From: Methanosarcina thermophila TM-1 | Lineage (GTDB): Archaea > Halobacteriota > Methanosarcinia > Methanosarcinales > Methanosarcinaceae | Assembly (NCBI RefSeq): GCF_000969885.1 | Contig: NZ_CP009501.1 | Span: 1,984,001-2,048,000, forward strand | Reading direction: 5' to 3' | Length of the DNA stretch: 64,000 nt | Shown: piece by piece, positions 46,544 to 56,078 of the stretch | Layout: the number at the start of each line of letters is the position of its first letter | Position numbering within the stretch: the first letter of the stretch is position 1 | Program-made: the position numbers and the translations under genes | The notes under the pieces: model-generated | The model's input: only the letters and a program-made list of their open reading frames with translations | Told to the model about the DNA's origin: nothing | The model's database searches: none

Positions 46544-47440
46544 ATGAAAGTACTGGTCACAGGAGGAGCAGGTTTTATAGGCTCCCATATAGCTGAATAT
46601 TTTGCGGAAGAAGGACACACTGTCAGGATTCTGGATAACCTTGCCACAGGTTACATTAAAAATATCCCGCAGAATAAAAATATCGAATTCATTCAGGGAG
46701 ATATCTGCGACTTCTCCTTAGTCGAAAAGGCAGTCTCAGGCATTGACTATGTCTTTCATGAAGCTGCCCTTGTATCTGTACCTTTAAGCTGTGAAAGACC
46801 TGCTGAGGCTTTCCGGATTAATACTCTTGGAACCCTTAACGTACTGAAGGCTTGCGTTAAAGCTAATGTCAATAAATTTGTGACAGCTTCTTCTGCTGCC
46901 GTTTATGGAAATAACCCAGTCCTTCCAAAACGCGAGGATATGTATCCTGAACCGGCTTCACCTTACGCTATATCTAAACTTGATGGGGAGTATCTGGCAA
47001 GGATGTTCTACGAGAATCACGGGCTGCGCACTACTTGCCTGCGTTATTTCAATGTTTATGGTCCCCGCCAAGACCCACGATCTCCATATGCGGCTGTTAT
47101 CCCAATTTTCCTTGACAGGGCAAAAGCAGGGAAGGATCTTATTATTTACGGAGATGGACTTCAGAGCCGGGATTTTGTGCATGTTAAAGATGTAGTCAGG
47201 GCAAACGTTGCAGCTCTTGAGCATGGGGATGGTCAGGTTTTTAATGTAGCTATGGGAAAAAGCGTAACCATTCTAGAGCTTGCGGAAAATATTATTAAGT
47301 TAACTGGCTCTTCCAGCAAGATAGTGCATGCCGCCCCACGAGCAGGCGATGTTAAAGATTCAAGAGCAGATGTCTCAAAGATCTCCAGCTGGTGGAAAGG
47401 AGAGATTGAACTGCAGGACGGATTAAAAAGTCTGATTTAA
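46544..47440 (+). CDS. NAD-dependent nucleotide-sugar epimerase/dehydratase
   Basis: This 298-residue extended short-chain dehydrogenase resembles UDP-glucose/UDP-GlcNAc 4-epimerases. The NAD-binding GGAGFIGSHIAEYF is at residues 7-20; the catalytic Ser is in ASSAAVYG near 114-121 and Tyr-x3-Lys in PYAISKLDGEYLARM near 143-157; RYFNVYGPRQDPRSPYAAVIP follows and RDFVHVKDVVRANVAALEHGD near 209-229. Its presence at the edge of a glycan region implies sugar-nucleotide supply for surface polysaccharide or glycoprotein. The exact sugar is not readable from the sequence. Confidence 0.93.
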   Translation: MKVLVTGGAGFIGSHIAEYFAEEGHTVRILDNLATGYIKNIPQNKNIEFIQGDICDFSLVEKAVSGIDYVFHEAALVSVPLSCERPAEAFRINTLGTLNVLKACVKANVNKFVTASSAAVYGNNPVLPKREDMYPEPASPYAISKLDGEYLARMFYENHGLRTTCLRYFNVYGPRQDPRSPYAAVIPIFLDRAKAGKDLIIYGDGLQSRDFVHVKDVVRANVAALEHGDGQVFNVAMGKSVTILELAENIIKLTGSSSKIVHAAPRAGDVKDSRADVSKISSWWKGEIELQDGLKSLI

Positions 47441-47525
47441 ACAGTTTTAAGAGAGTTTTCTTTAAAAATAGAGGTAGAACAGAAGACATAATTGTCTCCT
47501 GTTTTCACCTTTTATAATCTCCTTT

Positions 47526-49751
47526 TCATTGTTCTGGTTGCTTTTTCCTCATAATAATCGCGCCTATAATGAGGACTATAGCTAACCCTGCAAAAAAGGT
47601 TGCAATTTTCAAAATCGTTTTGTTTATATTTTCTTGAGGAGCTGTACCAGTCTCATTTGTTGCCTTTACTTCATTCTGTGGTGTTCCTCCGGAATATACT
47701 TGGTCTTCATCTTTCTCATCAATCACTACCATATTCTTCTTGGCTGTGATTGCAAACGGGGAGAAACTGGGAGTTTTAGCTTCATAGTAAACATATTTTT
47801 CATCTTCATCTATCTTTTCGGTCGGGAGGAAATTCCACTTTTTGTTGTTGAAGTGTTGAAGGACTAATGAGTCTGCGTTAATGTAGTTTTCATCAATCCA
47901 ATCCTTACTTACTTTAAAACCTATGGTGGCATTTTCAATGTTTTTCGAGTTTGCAAAGCCACTGTTTCCGATCCAAATATTCACGTATTTATAAATTTCT
48001 CCCTCGGGTTCATTTGGAGTTAGACTGGACTTTCCTTTTAACTCCTCAGCAATTGCTGTAGTTTTCCCAGCAGTTTTCTTTGCCTTGAACTCTATGTAGT
48101 TAATACAGGTGTTTCTCTTTGTGAACTCAAACCTTATAGTCTTACCTTTTGAAATAAACTGCTGACAGAGCTCTTTTGCTTTGATGTTCTTGGAAGATTC
48201 TGGAGAGCTACCGCGTCCAGAGCTACCACCGCGTCCAGAGCTACCACTACTTCCGGAATCATCATCTCCAGAGCCATCACCTCCAGAGTCATCATCTCCA
48301 GAGTCGTCATCTCCAGAGCCATCACCTCCAGAGTCGTCATCTCCAGAGCCATCACCTCCAGAGTCGTCATCTCCAGAATCGTCGCCTCCTGACCCGTCAT
48401 CATCTGAACAATCATCGTCTCCAGACCCGCCATCATCTCCAGAGTCATCACCTCCAGGTCCATGATCTCCTCCAGGTCCATGAGGTCCATGATCTCCTCC
48501 CGGTATGTGATGATCGCTTCCTGGTATAATCAAAACTTTGAGCTGAGTAAGCCCTACAAGCCCTTCTCCCGGACAATATGCTCCCACAAAGAGCAAATAG
48601 TCACCTGGAGGTAAATCAAGAGTGGTAAGTGATAATGCTTTCTCGCCTTTATCTCCTATTGCTATGGAACCATTTCCTCCCCCTATCAGGGTTTGGATTT
48701 CTTTCTGAAGCTCGTTTTTAGTTAGCTTTGACTTATAATTTGAGGAGTTTATGCCAAACTCTTCAATGACGTCCACACCATTTACTATTACTGATGTGCC
48801 GCTTCTTGTTCCATTAGTATTGACCTCAATTTTTGCCTTATATGCATGCTCATTGATCAGTACTGCTCCATAAGTACAATTACTTTTATCGGGAGCATTC
48901 ACAAGATTCATTCTTAGATCCAAATTTTCCTCATTTGTTATTACTACGGGAATGCTTATGTCTAGGTCTGCTACATTTACTATGCTCCCTGGAGTTGAAA
49001 CGAGTAACTTGTATTTTGAGACCATAAAGGCTGTTGTGGAGATGACTGTCAAGCTGTCGTCTTCATTTTCCTGAGTCATGACTATAACATACTGTCCAGC
49101 ATCAAGCGGCCCTAAATTATAATTTAGCAAATCTCCATTCTTTCCGAGCACAGCGGAATATTTTTTATAATTCCCGTCTACACTGCTGTTAAAGAGCTTA
49201 TTTAGGTTCCTTATATCTTTTTCTCTAAAGGCATCAAGGATCTCGAATACTGTGTCCGGGGTTACTTTTATAAGGAATATCTCCACATTTCCTTTTAAAC
49301 CGGCTTCCCCAAAGAAAAACATCACTGCATCTTCTCCCGGCTGGTAAATGGGAATGGTTCTATAGACATAAGCTGACGGGTAGTTTACAGTGAATTTTCC
49401 ATCTCTGTCTTTATACAAGGTTCCAGAAGCTCCCCCAAACTCAATATGTTTCGGTCCCTCGTATGTGATTTTTATCGGATGGGGAAGCTGGATTCTTGAC
49501 TCTGCAAACGGGTTTCCCATTATAATCCAGTTTCCTTGTGTCGGGTTGCTGGTATGATCCAAGACATAAACAACTCTGTCTGTAAAGTTTATACTTCCAA
49601 TAGGGACAACACTCTTTTCATTATTACTATCTATAAAGTTTATACTTTCAATAGGGACAACACTCTTTTCATTATTACCAGCAGTTGCTGTTGTAGAGGT
49701 TAATATGAGTATTCCTAGTGCAACTATCAATAGACTCTTTCTCAAGGGCAT
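47526..49751 (-). CDS. surface protein with PGF-pre-PGF-like domain and Gly/Asp/Ser linker
   Basis: The 741-residue protein has an N-terminal signal peptide (SLLIVALGILILTSTTATAG), an extracellular domain of about 400 residues rich in beta-strand (ITYEGPKHIEFGGASG, DLPPGDYLLFVGAYCPGEG), an acidic Gly/Asp/Ser linker of about 90 residues (about 420-525), a domain resembling the methanogen PGF-pre-PGF type (GYKVSKDWI-like IGFKVSKDWIDENYINADSLVLQHF and PSFSPFAITAKK) and a C-terminal membrane anchor (ILKIATFFAGLAIVLIIGAII). No trailing PGF tripeptide is seen before the anchor, so sorting by archaeosortase is not indicated. Family assignment is from general knowledge. Downstream of the second surface-protein gene on the same strand. 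Confidence 0.75.
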   Translation of the reverse strand: MPLRKSLLIVALGILILTSTTATAGNNEKSVVPIESINFIDSNNEKSVVPIGSINFTDRVVYVLDHTSNPTQGNWIIMGNPFAESRIQLPHPIKITYEGPKHIEFGGASGTLYKDRDGKFTVNYPSAYVYRTIPIYQPGEDAVMFFFGEAGLKGNVEIFLIKVTPDTVFEILDAFREKDIRNLNKLFNSSVDGNYKKYSAVLGKNGDLLNYNLGPLDAGQYVIVMTQENEDDSLTVISTTAFMVSKYKLLVSTPGSIVNVADLDISIPVVITNEENLDLRMNLVNAPDKSNCTYGAVLINEHAYKAKIEVNTNGTRSGTSVIVNGVDVIEEFGINSSNYKSKLTKNELQKEIQTLIGGGNGSIAIGDKGEKALSLTTLDLPPGDYLLFVGAYCPGEGLVGLTQLKVLIIPGSDHHIPGGDHGPHGPGGDHGPGGDDSGDDGGSGDDDCSDDDGSGGDDSGDDDSGGDGSGDDDSGGDGSGDDDSGDDDSGGDGSGDDDSGSSGSSGRGGSSGRGSSPESSKNIKAKELCQQFISKGKTIRFEFTKRNTCINYIEFKAKKTAGKTTAIAEELKGKSSLTPNEPEGEIYKYVNIWIGNSGFANSKNIENATIGFKVSKDWIDENYINADSLVLQHFNNKKWNFLPTEKIDEDEKYVYYEAKTPSFSPFAITAKKNMVVIDEKDEDQVYSGGTPQNEVKATNETGTAPQENINKTILKIATFFAGLAIVLIIGAIIMRKKQPEQ
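48195..48435 (-). repeat. Gly/Asp/Ser-coding short repeats in a surface protein
   Basis: The linker is encoded by variations of CATCTCCAGAGTCATCATC-like units, alternating GDD, SGD and DDSG. Units vary in length, so the array is prone to expansion and contraction. Antisense frames through it are repeat artefacts. Confidence 0.8.
49580..49679 (-). repeat. 51-bp tandem duplication near the signal peptide
   Basis: Two copies of a 51-base unit (49580-49630 and 49631-49679) encode the 17-residue repeat NNEKSVVPIxSINFxDx directly after the signal peptide of the surface protein. The copies are nearly identical, so the event is recent. Confidence 0.85.
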
Positions 49752-49809
49752 ACCTCCATTCTATTCTTGATTTTTTTCCATAATAATCACCTTGAATTGC
49801 CGTTTTTTT

Positions 49810-50904
49810 TCATTTCCTTCTTGAATATACAAACAGAATCAGAATTCCTACCCCCATTCCTGCTAACAGATATAATTTATCTACAGATTGTCTGGAAGAT
49901 TTGGGCTTTTGAATGTTCTCTCCGGAAAGCTTTGTTTGATTGCTCACTTCTGTGAGATTCTTATCTAAATTTAAAACTTCAGAAACTTCGCTTCTATCTG
50001 CATTTTCGGAGCTTGTTGGTTTCATAGAAGATTCGGTTTTTGGGGAAGAAGAGCCTCTAGAAGCAGATTTTTTGGAGGATGAATTTTCGTTGGAGGATGA
50101 ATTTTCGTTGGAGGATGAATCTTCGTTGGAAGATGAATCTTCGTTGGAGGAAGAATCTTCGTTGGAAGATGAATCTTCGTTGGAGGAAGAATCTTCGTTG
50201 GAAGATGAATCTTCGTTGGAGGAAGAATCTTCGTTGGAAGATGAATCTTCGTTGGAGGAAGAATCTTCGTTGGAGGAAGAATCTTCGTTGGAGGAGGAAT
50301 CTGTATTTGAGCCTGAATTTTCGCCCGACTTAATAGTTACTGTTTTCGTGATTTCTCCTACTTTTATCTCAAAGTCCCCAGGTGGAATTGCTTTTGTGTT
50401 ATATGAATAACCTAGTTCCCCATTCGAATCAGCTTTTATCTTCTGAAAAGCTTTAATCTTCAGGTTCACATTTGAAATTCCTTTCTTAGCTTCTCCGTCA
50501 ATTTTTATATCATAGGTTCCTGGAGGGACATTTGATTGAGATACAGTTACTGTTTCTCCTGAGGCTTCTGAACTTTTTGTTATCCAGACAACCATCTTTA
50601 CCCTCACATTGAGGTTTTTGGCTCCCCTTGCTTCAACTGTAAAAAAGTTGTCTAAGCTCCCTGGAATTTTTACATCTTCAAGAATGTATTCAAACTTCCC
50701 CCCTGAGACAGGAACGGTTTTATCAAAGGTCACGTATACACCGACTTCCTCTCCCGGAGATGCACTCCCTTTTATGTTAATAGTATCTCCACGAACAGGT
50801 TCTTGAGGGGAAAACTCCCAGTTATTAACGGAAGCTGCTGCAGGAGAAGTTACAACTAAAACAAGAATTGAAAGGACGACGACTATATAAACCAATGTTT
50901 TCAT
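49810..50904 (-). CDS. surface protein with Ser/Asn/Glu/Asp repeat stalk
   Basis: I start this at ATG 50904, where a clear signal peptide begins (MKTLVYIVVVLSILVLVVTS); an upstream ATG at 50985 would give 27 extra residues with no obvious role. It encodes 364 residues: signal peptide, a beta-rich region of about 170 residues (WEFSPQEPVRGDTINIKGSASPGEE, VPPGTYDIKIDGEAKKG), a stalk of SSSNED hexads, a short Ser/Lys segment and a C-terminal membrane anchor YLLAGMGVGILILFVYSRRK. The beta modules resemble those in the neighbouring surface protein, so the two may be related. Acidic stalks of this type project a domain from the cell surface. Confidence 0.7.
   Translation of the reverse strand: MKTLVYIVVVLSILVLVVTSPAAASVNNWEFSPQEPVRGDTINIKGSASPGEEVGVYVTFDKTVPVSGGKFEYILEDVKIPGSLDNFFTVEARGAKNLNVRVKMVVWITKSSEASGETVTVSQSNVPPGTYDIKIDGEAKKGISNVNLKIKAFQKIKADSNGELGYSYNTKAIPPGDFEIKVGEITKTVTIKSGENSGSNTDSSSNEDSSSNEDSSSNEDSSSNEDSSSNEDSSSNEDSSSNEDSSSNEDSSSNEDSSSNEDSSSNENSSSNENSSSKKSASRGSSSPKTESSMKPTSSENADRSEVSEVLNLDKNLTEVSNQTKLSGENIQKPKSSRQSVDKLYLLAGMGVGILILFVYSRRK
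50072..50301 (-). repeat. 18-bp tandem repeat encoding SSSNED stalk
   Basis: The gene carries ten SSSNED and two SSSNEN hexads, each encoded by an 18-base unit GAATCTTCGTTGGAGGAA or a near copy, arranged in alternating pairs of 36 bases. A large antisense frame here is an artefact of the repeat. Confidence 0.9.
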
Positions 50905-50985
50905 TTTATTAGTGAAATTAGTAAATCTGTGCACAGGAATTTCTCCTTTTAAAATTTGATCTTTATACAATTTTTTCCAATACAT

Positions 50986-51513
50986 ATTGACAATACAATA
51001 TTAAATAATTAACAATGTATACCTATTAAAAGATTATACTTTCAAGAAATTATGCAAAACTTATTCTACACAAAAGTATAAATTTTTATCTACTGTACTA
51101 AATCTCATATGCAGAAAAATAAAGTATTTTATGGTTAAATTTTAAAATTCAATTTAGCTGACATTGGTAGCTGATGCCCTAAACTCCCTGATCAGGCTCT
51201 ACTTATGATGCAATAAACTGATTTCAATTTTGTAGAAGGTCCCAAAAGTTTGTATTGTTCTCTTTTTTTATTTATGTGTTGCTGAATATTTTAATAGTAT
51301 TCCCCAACCAAATAGCTCTCAATTCCTTTTAATAAACAGAAATAAACTCATTTTTGGTACGTTAGTCAAATTTAAATTTTATTCTCCTTATTGTTTAATT
51401 GGTATATTATCAATTAACAAAATTGACAAAAGTTTTTTATACCATGTAGTTCTTGTTACATGTACCATTCAACAAAAGAAAAAAAGTCTACTATATATTA
51501 TGGGGGCATCAAT
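50986..51513. other. AT-rich spacer upstream of the repeat surface protein
   Basis: About 530 bases with high AT content. It must carry the promoter of the surface-protein gene and, on the other side, that of the small gene at 51514. Sequence around 51411-51460 has TATCAATTAACAAAATTGACAAAAG, a partially palindromic tract. Confidence 0.5.
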
Positions 51514-51747
51514 ATGTTATTGAGTGTTATCTCTTCGAGCGCAGTTTCAATGAGTACATCTCCTGGGCTTCCACAATATGGAGCCTTGGTAATTTTCGGG
51601 CTTATAGCTCTTCTTTCTATAAAAGAAGTCCTATCAGCATCTAAAATATGGAGTAACTCCCTCAACAACTCGTTTAATATGGCAATTCTACCGTTACTTT
51701 TAGCTTTTGGAGGGACTGTTTGTTACAAAATATTAGAATGTATCTAA
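51514..51747 (+). CDS. small two-span membrane protein, unknown
   Basis: The chosen ATG 51514 follows GGGGG by eight bases, giving a 77-residue protein. It has two hydrophobic segments (YGALVIFGLIALLSI and FNMAILPLLLAFGGTVCYKIL), a short Ser/Thr-rich N-terminus and a Cys near each end of the second segment. I do not recognise a family. Located alone between a surface protein and a protease gene; a further open extension upstream lacks a ribosome site. Confidence 0.55.
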   Translation: MLLSVISSSAVSMSTSPGLPQYGALVIFGLIALLSIKEVLSASKIWSNSLNNSFNMAILPLLLAFGGTVCYKILECI

Positions 51748-52103
51748 TTTCAGCACCCAAAATTCATTATTTGTTTTTTGTAGTTTAATAGCTCTCATAC
51801 CCATTTTATATTTTTTTAGATCAATCATGTGTATTTATACAAAACTTAAATTCTACTTCTACTGTAAACTACTGTTAATTTTTTCTTGGAATCCGGATCT
51901 TTTACATCGTTTATATTTTTAGCTATTGATACACTGCTTAAGGTGCGTTCCTTATCATCCCTTAAGTAAAAAGTTAATTTTTGAAAAAGTATAAAAAATC
52001 AAAACAGTTAATTGTGAAGTGTCAGTGAAGGTTAAAGGAAATTGAAAATAAAACTTAAAAATAAATTTGGAAAATCAGATATAGAATAGGATTTTATAAA
52101 ACA
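51748..52103. other. AT-rich spacer
   Basis: About 350 bases between convergent genes. No gene or clear terminator beyond T-runs. Confidence 0.45.
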
Positions 52104-52964
52104 TCATAAGCCTGTCCAACTACTCATATAATGTGGAATAATACCGAAAAGGAAGACATTAATAAAGCCGTGCAGGACGGTAATAAAGGGCAAGCTTTTC
52201 GTTTTGTAGAATATAATGCCCAATAAAAAACCTACAAAAGATGTATAGAGGATCTCATAACAGGTTCCATACCCTGAGTGCATAAGTCCAAACAGGAGAC
52301 TTGTAATTAATAATGACTCACCAATACTTAGTGCCTGTGCGAGCCTTGTCTGGAGGATTGACCTGAAGATAAGCTCCTCAATTAAACCAACAAAGAAAAC
52401 CATAATAATTGTAAGTCTAAGTAGATTTTCGAAAGAGAGATCGGGGATTATGTACTCTGCCTTTATGGTTAGATATTCTCCAAAACCGAGAATAAAACTC
52501 AGTGGAACCGAAAGAACCATATACACCCCTATATTCTTCATCGAAATTCCTATCTGCTCAAGTGAGTGCTTCTGAGAGATTATTATAACTGCGACTGGTA
52601 TTGCCAAGACGCCGTAGATAAAAACGAAGGTATAAAGGGTTGTATCAAAAAAAATGGGCATTGAGAGATTTATCAGTCTCAGGATAGGAAGAAGCATCAG
52701 AGCCTGGTGGATTTTCTGAATTTCAGGATCATTTACATATATATTAGAAAGAGAAAGTGCAATCAAACCCCCAATGTGCACTATAACAGCGATTCCCACA
52801 TCTCCTAGAAATATCAAAATCTCGGCTAGAGATATACACAGGATAGGTATTGCAGAAAGAAGTCTGCGCTTTCTTAATTCAAAATCTTCCTGATTTATCC
52901 TCTCAGCTCTAGTTATTTCAGAGGTTTTAAACGAATATTTATAAGAATTAGCTGGCTTCTGCAT
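52104..52964 (-). CDS. CPBP-family intramembrane protease, copy 2
   Basis: This 286-residue protein is a paralogue of the CPBP protease at 44.3-45.2 kb. It has GLIEELIFRSILQTRLAQAL (about residues 192-211), FGLMHSGYGTCYEILYTSF and HGFINVFLFGIIPH; these align residue by residue with copy 1 (SLLFGMMHSTYGTPFEMIYTFF). ATG 52964 follows AAAGGAG with six-base spacing; a TTG upstream is rejected. Upstream on the same strand lies the degraded DUF1616 copy, so the module was duplicated but the partner has decayed. Confidence 0.9.
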   Translation of the reverse strand: MQKPANSYKYSFKTSEITRAERINQEDFELRKRRLLSAIPILCISLAEILIFLGDVGIAVIVHIGGLIALSLSNIYVNDPEIQKIHQALMLLPILRLINLSMPIFFDTTLYTFVFIYGVLAIPVAVIIISQKHSLEQIGISMKNIGVYMVLSVPLSFILGFGEYLTIKAEYIIPDLSFENLLRLTIIMVFFVGLIEELIFRSILQTRLAQALSIGESLLITSLLFGLMHSGYGTCYEILYTSFVGFLLGIIFYKTKSLPFITVLHGFINVFLFGIIPHYMSSWTGL

Positions 52965-53445
52965 GAAGTAACTCCTTTTCAATGGGGCGAGTTTAAGTTT
53001 ATCTTGTATGCACCGTGAGTACGGGCTTTAGGATTTTCAGGTAAATCCTCAAATACCGTATTTCAAATACTGTATAAACTTTTACTCTAAGTTCCTATAA
53101 ATTCTTTTTGATAATCTTCTTCGCCGCTTAATCAATTTCTATGAGTCCTAGAATATAAGAAAAGTAAATCCTCATAAATATTTTTAAAGTGCAGAATAAT
53201 TTGCACATTAGCTAACTACGGAAAGTATGACTCCAGAATGAGTTGAAGGCTAAATATAAAAAAAATTAAATTTAGAAGCTTTTAAGAGAAATAGTTCACC
53301 TAGACTATCTATCGAATAACATAGACAGAAGCTTTTAAACAACAAGGGAATACAACTTAAAATTTACGTAAGAGATTATCGATGATTTGGGAGGCCACCT
53401 ATTGCAGTCGCATCTGTCACTCTATACACCCTTAAGACATCATTT
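52965..53445. other. spacer between copy-2 protease and the DUF1616 pseudogene
   Basis: About 480 bases of AT-rich sequence which, in the intact module, is only two bases long. It carries no recognisable gene. It may have arisen through insertion and decay. Confidence 0.5.
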
Positions 53446-54196
53446 TTATGTTGTATTTACATCTATCCAGAGAAAGATCCCTATAAGGCACAGTTTTCTC
53501 AATCCCATTAAAGAGCAAGAACTCAAGCTTCATATTTTCTCCCACAAACGCAGGTGTAAAAATAACTGGTTTTTCCCAGGTCTCATTATGGGCAAGGGCA
53601 ATATGCTTCACATTTTCTGAGAGGGACAGTGACATATTTTCAAGCTTTACCCATTGTATAATGACCTATACTCATGATTTATAATTCCCTACTATTATGG
53701 TTCTGCTCTCCCCAAGAATATATTTTGTAGAATAATTGTCAGCCTTTCCTTCAAACCCAAGAAGCTAAAACTCCATAAAATATTCTCCTTCTTTTGGACT
53801 CATGACTACAAAAGTGAGGTCACCATAGACAGAAAGATTAAAAATGCTCATCTCAGATATTCAAGCCCTCATATTATGAAGATGGACAGGCTTACAAGTA
53901 TTGGAAGGGTGTGATGCCCCAAGGAATATAGTTAAGACAAAGACCTATTAGAGGCACAACCGCAATACTTAAGCCGAAAGAGAGAGCCATCCATTCTATC
54001 ATATCAAAGCCGTATTTTGTAAGAAAGAGGGGTACAGTCAAAGCGTATCCTGGCAGGAAAAGCATAAAAGGTAGTCCTACCGAATTGCGGGGCATGGTCT
54101 CACTTATCTAGGAGTAAGCATAAAAATATCTGTAAGGAGCATAAGCCCCATGATAATCAAGAGGTCTGAAGGAATTCTTTTCCTCATGCGGGTCAT
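53446..54196 (-). pseudogene. degraded DUF1616 gene
   Basis: The reading frames align with the intact DUF1616 protein in pieces: MTRMRKRIPSDLLIIMGLMLLTDIFML (from ATG 54196) ends at a TAA (54106-54104); a frame-shifted part FMLFLPGYALTVPLFLTKYGF to IVPLIGLCLNYIPWG follows to about 53892; then about 80 residues are missing; MSPKEGEYFMEF, LLGFEG and IIQWVKLENMSLSL are interrupted by stops; the end reads EKPVIFTPAFVGENMKLEFLLF then shifts frame to LWIDVNTT. Frameshifts, stops and a deletion make function implausible. It is the upstream partner of the second CPBP protease, so the pair was originally duplicated together. Confidence 0.85.
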
Positions 54197-54986
54197 CTGA
54201 TTTCAGTTTAAAATAATAAGTTTCTAGTTTCTTCAATTGAAATAATTTTTAAGAAAAGTAAATATTTTTCTAATGTATTTAATTCTTTCGCGCTTTTTTC
54301 CTAGGACATAGATGTTATAATATTTCCACTAATTTTATACCGATCTTTATTTTTCCCATATATTTTCTATGCAATTTTTTGTTATAAGCTTTCTATTCTG
54401 CCTATAATCTTTTTTCTATTTTTCCTAGATCTTTTTCTTTCAATATTTCCGGATTATTTATTAGAGAGGAAGTTTGGATTCTTCAAAGTTTTTTGGTCTT
54501 GACAAATTGCGGCGAGTAGTAAAAAGCAATGGTACAGGCTTTAGATCTCAGATGCTGCTGAATGAATTCTCACAAAAATCCATAAGTCTGCGGGACTGAG
54601 ATCATGAATGCATTGAGTTTCTATGCTGCTATTTTTTGAAACTTTTTTTACTGATTTGATATTATATTTTGAGAAAGTTAACAATTTAGTACCATTTTCA
54701 AAAAAACATTATCTCAATCGTATAATTTTATGTCTTTATTGATACAGACTCTTCCGATATTGTTATTCTTGAATTAATATTTTTAGATAGTGCTACTGTC
54801 AATAAATTTATATACTCTTCATCTAAATTTAAATCTAAAAAATTGTTGCCGAATTGTTATTTAAAAGCTATTAAGATAATATTTAGTCTTACTTGATTTA
54901 ATTTTAAGATATTTACATATATGTTCGCCTTAGATGTTCATATATTTACTAAATGGAATGTATAACATAAATTAGGGGGTTATTAA
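54197..54986. other. long AT-rich spacer ahead of the glycosyltransferase pair
   Basis: About 790 bases at very high AT content with no gene that I can support. It carries the promoter for the glycosyltransferase genes; the last 30 bases include AGGGGGTTATTAA before ATG 54987. Confidence 0.5.
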
Positions 54987-55955
54987 ATGAATAATCAATT
55001 ATCTAAGGTCAATTGCATTCAGACAACAGTAGACAAAAAAATAAAATGTAATGCAGGAAGCGGCTCTAAAAATATCACCGTAATCCTTCCTGCTTATAAT
55101 GAAGAAGATTCTATCGGAAGTATTGTTCTTCTCACGAAGCTCTATAGTGATAATGTTATTGTAGTTGATGATGCAAGCTCGGATCGGACAGCTGAAATAG
55201 CAAAAAATGCAGGGGCTGAAGTAATCGTACATCAGGCAAACAGAGGTCGAGATATAGCTCTTGATACTGGTTTTAAAGCCGCAATTAACCTTGGCGCTGA
55301 TGTAATTGTGACAATGAGCTCTAACGGGCATCATAATCCTGCGGACATCCCCAAGCTTGTTGACCCGATTATTAAAGGTCATGCAGACATAGTTAACGGT
55401 AGCCTGTACCTGAACAGCCCGGATAAACCCACTCAAATTTACCACCGTGTAGGGCAGAACATCTTGGGTAAGTTTACTAACAAAAATCTGTACAAGACCA
55501 AAGATTCTCAGACCATTTTTCGGGCTTTTTCAGTTTCTGCAATAAACGCTGCTCATCTTGATTCCCAGAGCATGACTGTAGATAACTGGATGCTTGCAGA
55601 TGCAGGAAAATCCAACCTCCGCATAAAAGAAGTCGAAATCGGTGCACATCGTAACTTCGGAGACCAGGTTAAAGATCCGATTAAATACATTCTTGGAGTT
55701 CTGAAAACTGTACTGATGGATATAGAGAACAATAAACCGCTTTACTTATACTCAGTGCCAGGATTTGCCCTTGCCACTTGCGGTTTTTATATGGGTTTGA
55801 GATTTCTTGAAGCCACTCTCCTTGGAATCGGAAGTCTACATTTCTGGCCGCTGTCTCTAATGGTTTTTCTATCAATTGCTGGAGTTTACATGACAATGAG
55901 GGGGATTTTGATGCATTCCTTTGTGGAGGTAACCGCGCAAACGGAGTCTGTATGA
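54987..55955 (+). CDS. family 2 glycosyltransferase paralogue with altered catalytic motif
   Basis: The 322-residue protein has a GT-A domain and two C-terminal membrane spans (YLYSVPGFALATCGFYMGL, LMVFLSIAGVYMTM), like dolichyl-phosphate mannose or glucose synthases. The N-terminal nucleotide-binding segment ITVILPAYNEEDSIGSIV and VDDASSDRTAE are intact, but at about residue 113 the DxD-type catalytic motif that in the next gene is TMDSDGQHNPAD reads TMSSNGHHNPAD, so both acidic residues are gone. GRDIALDTGF replaces GKGAALKTGF, and the loop FRNSG-type SQSGFRAF reads SQTIFRAF. The frame is open and well translated (ribosome site GGGGG), which suggests a non-catalytic role or altered donor. 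Its partner follows 123 bases downstream. Confidence 0.88.
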   Translation: MNNQLSKVNCIQTTVDKKIKCNAGSGSKNITVILPAYNEEDSIGSIVLLTKLYSDNVIVVDDASSDRTAEIAKNAGAEVIVHQANRGRDIALDTGFKAAINLGADVIVTMSSNGHHNPADIPKLVDPIIKGHADIVNGSLYLNSPDKPTQIYHRVGQNILGKFTNKNLYKTKDSQTIFRAFSVSAINAAHLDSQSMTVDNWMLADAGKSNLRIKEVEIGAHRNFGDQVKDPIKYILGVLKTVLMDIENNKPLYLYSVPGFALATCGFYMGLRFLEATLLGIGSLHFWPLSLMVFLSIAGVYMTMRGILMHSFVEVTAQTESV

Positions 55956-56078
55956 AATCCTCATACAACTGTTCAGATACCGCCGTGGAAAAAGTAGCCA
56001 AATTAAGTCCATAGTCTGGCTGTACAGATGCCAGTATTCTATTAATATTTTCACAGTCTGATTTTGGAGTTATTAAAA

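Noticed and set aside
48134-48490. Open frames in both strands through the Gly/Asp/Ser linker
   Set aside because: Repeat-encoded low complexity; the sense frame is the surface protein, the other frames have no protein-like features.
49940-50410. Long open frame antisense to the SSSNED repeat, rich in Glu and Ser
   Set aside because: It is produced by the 18-base repeat read on the other strand; no ribosome site, and the sense-strand gene has signal peptide and membrane anchor.
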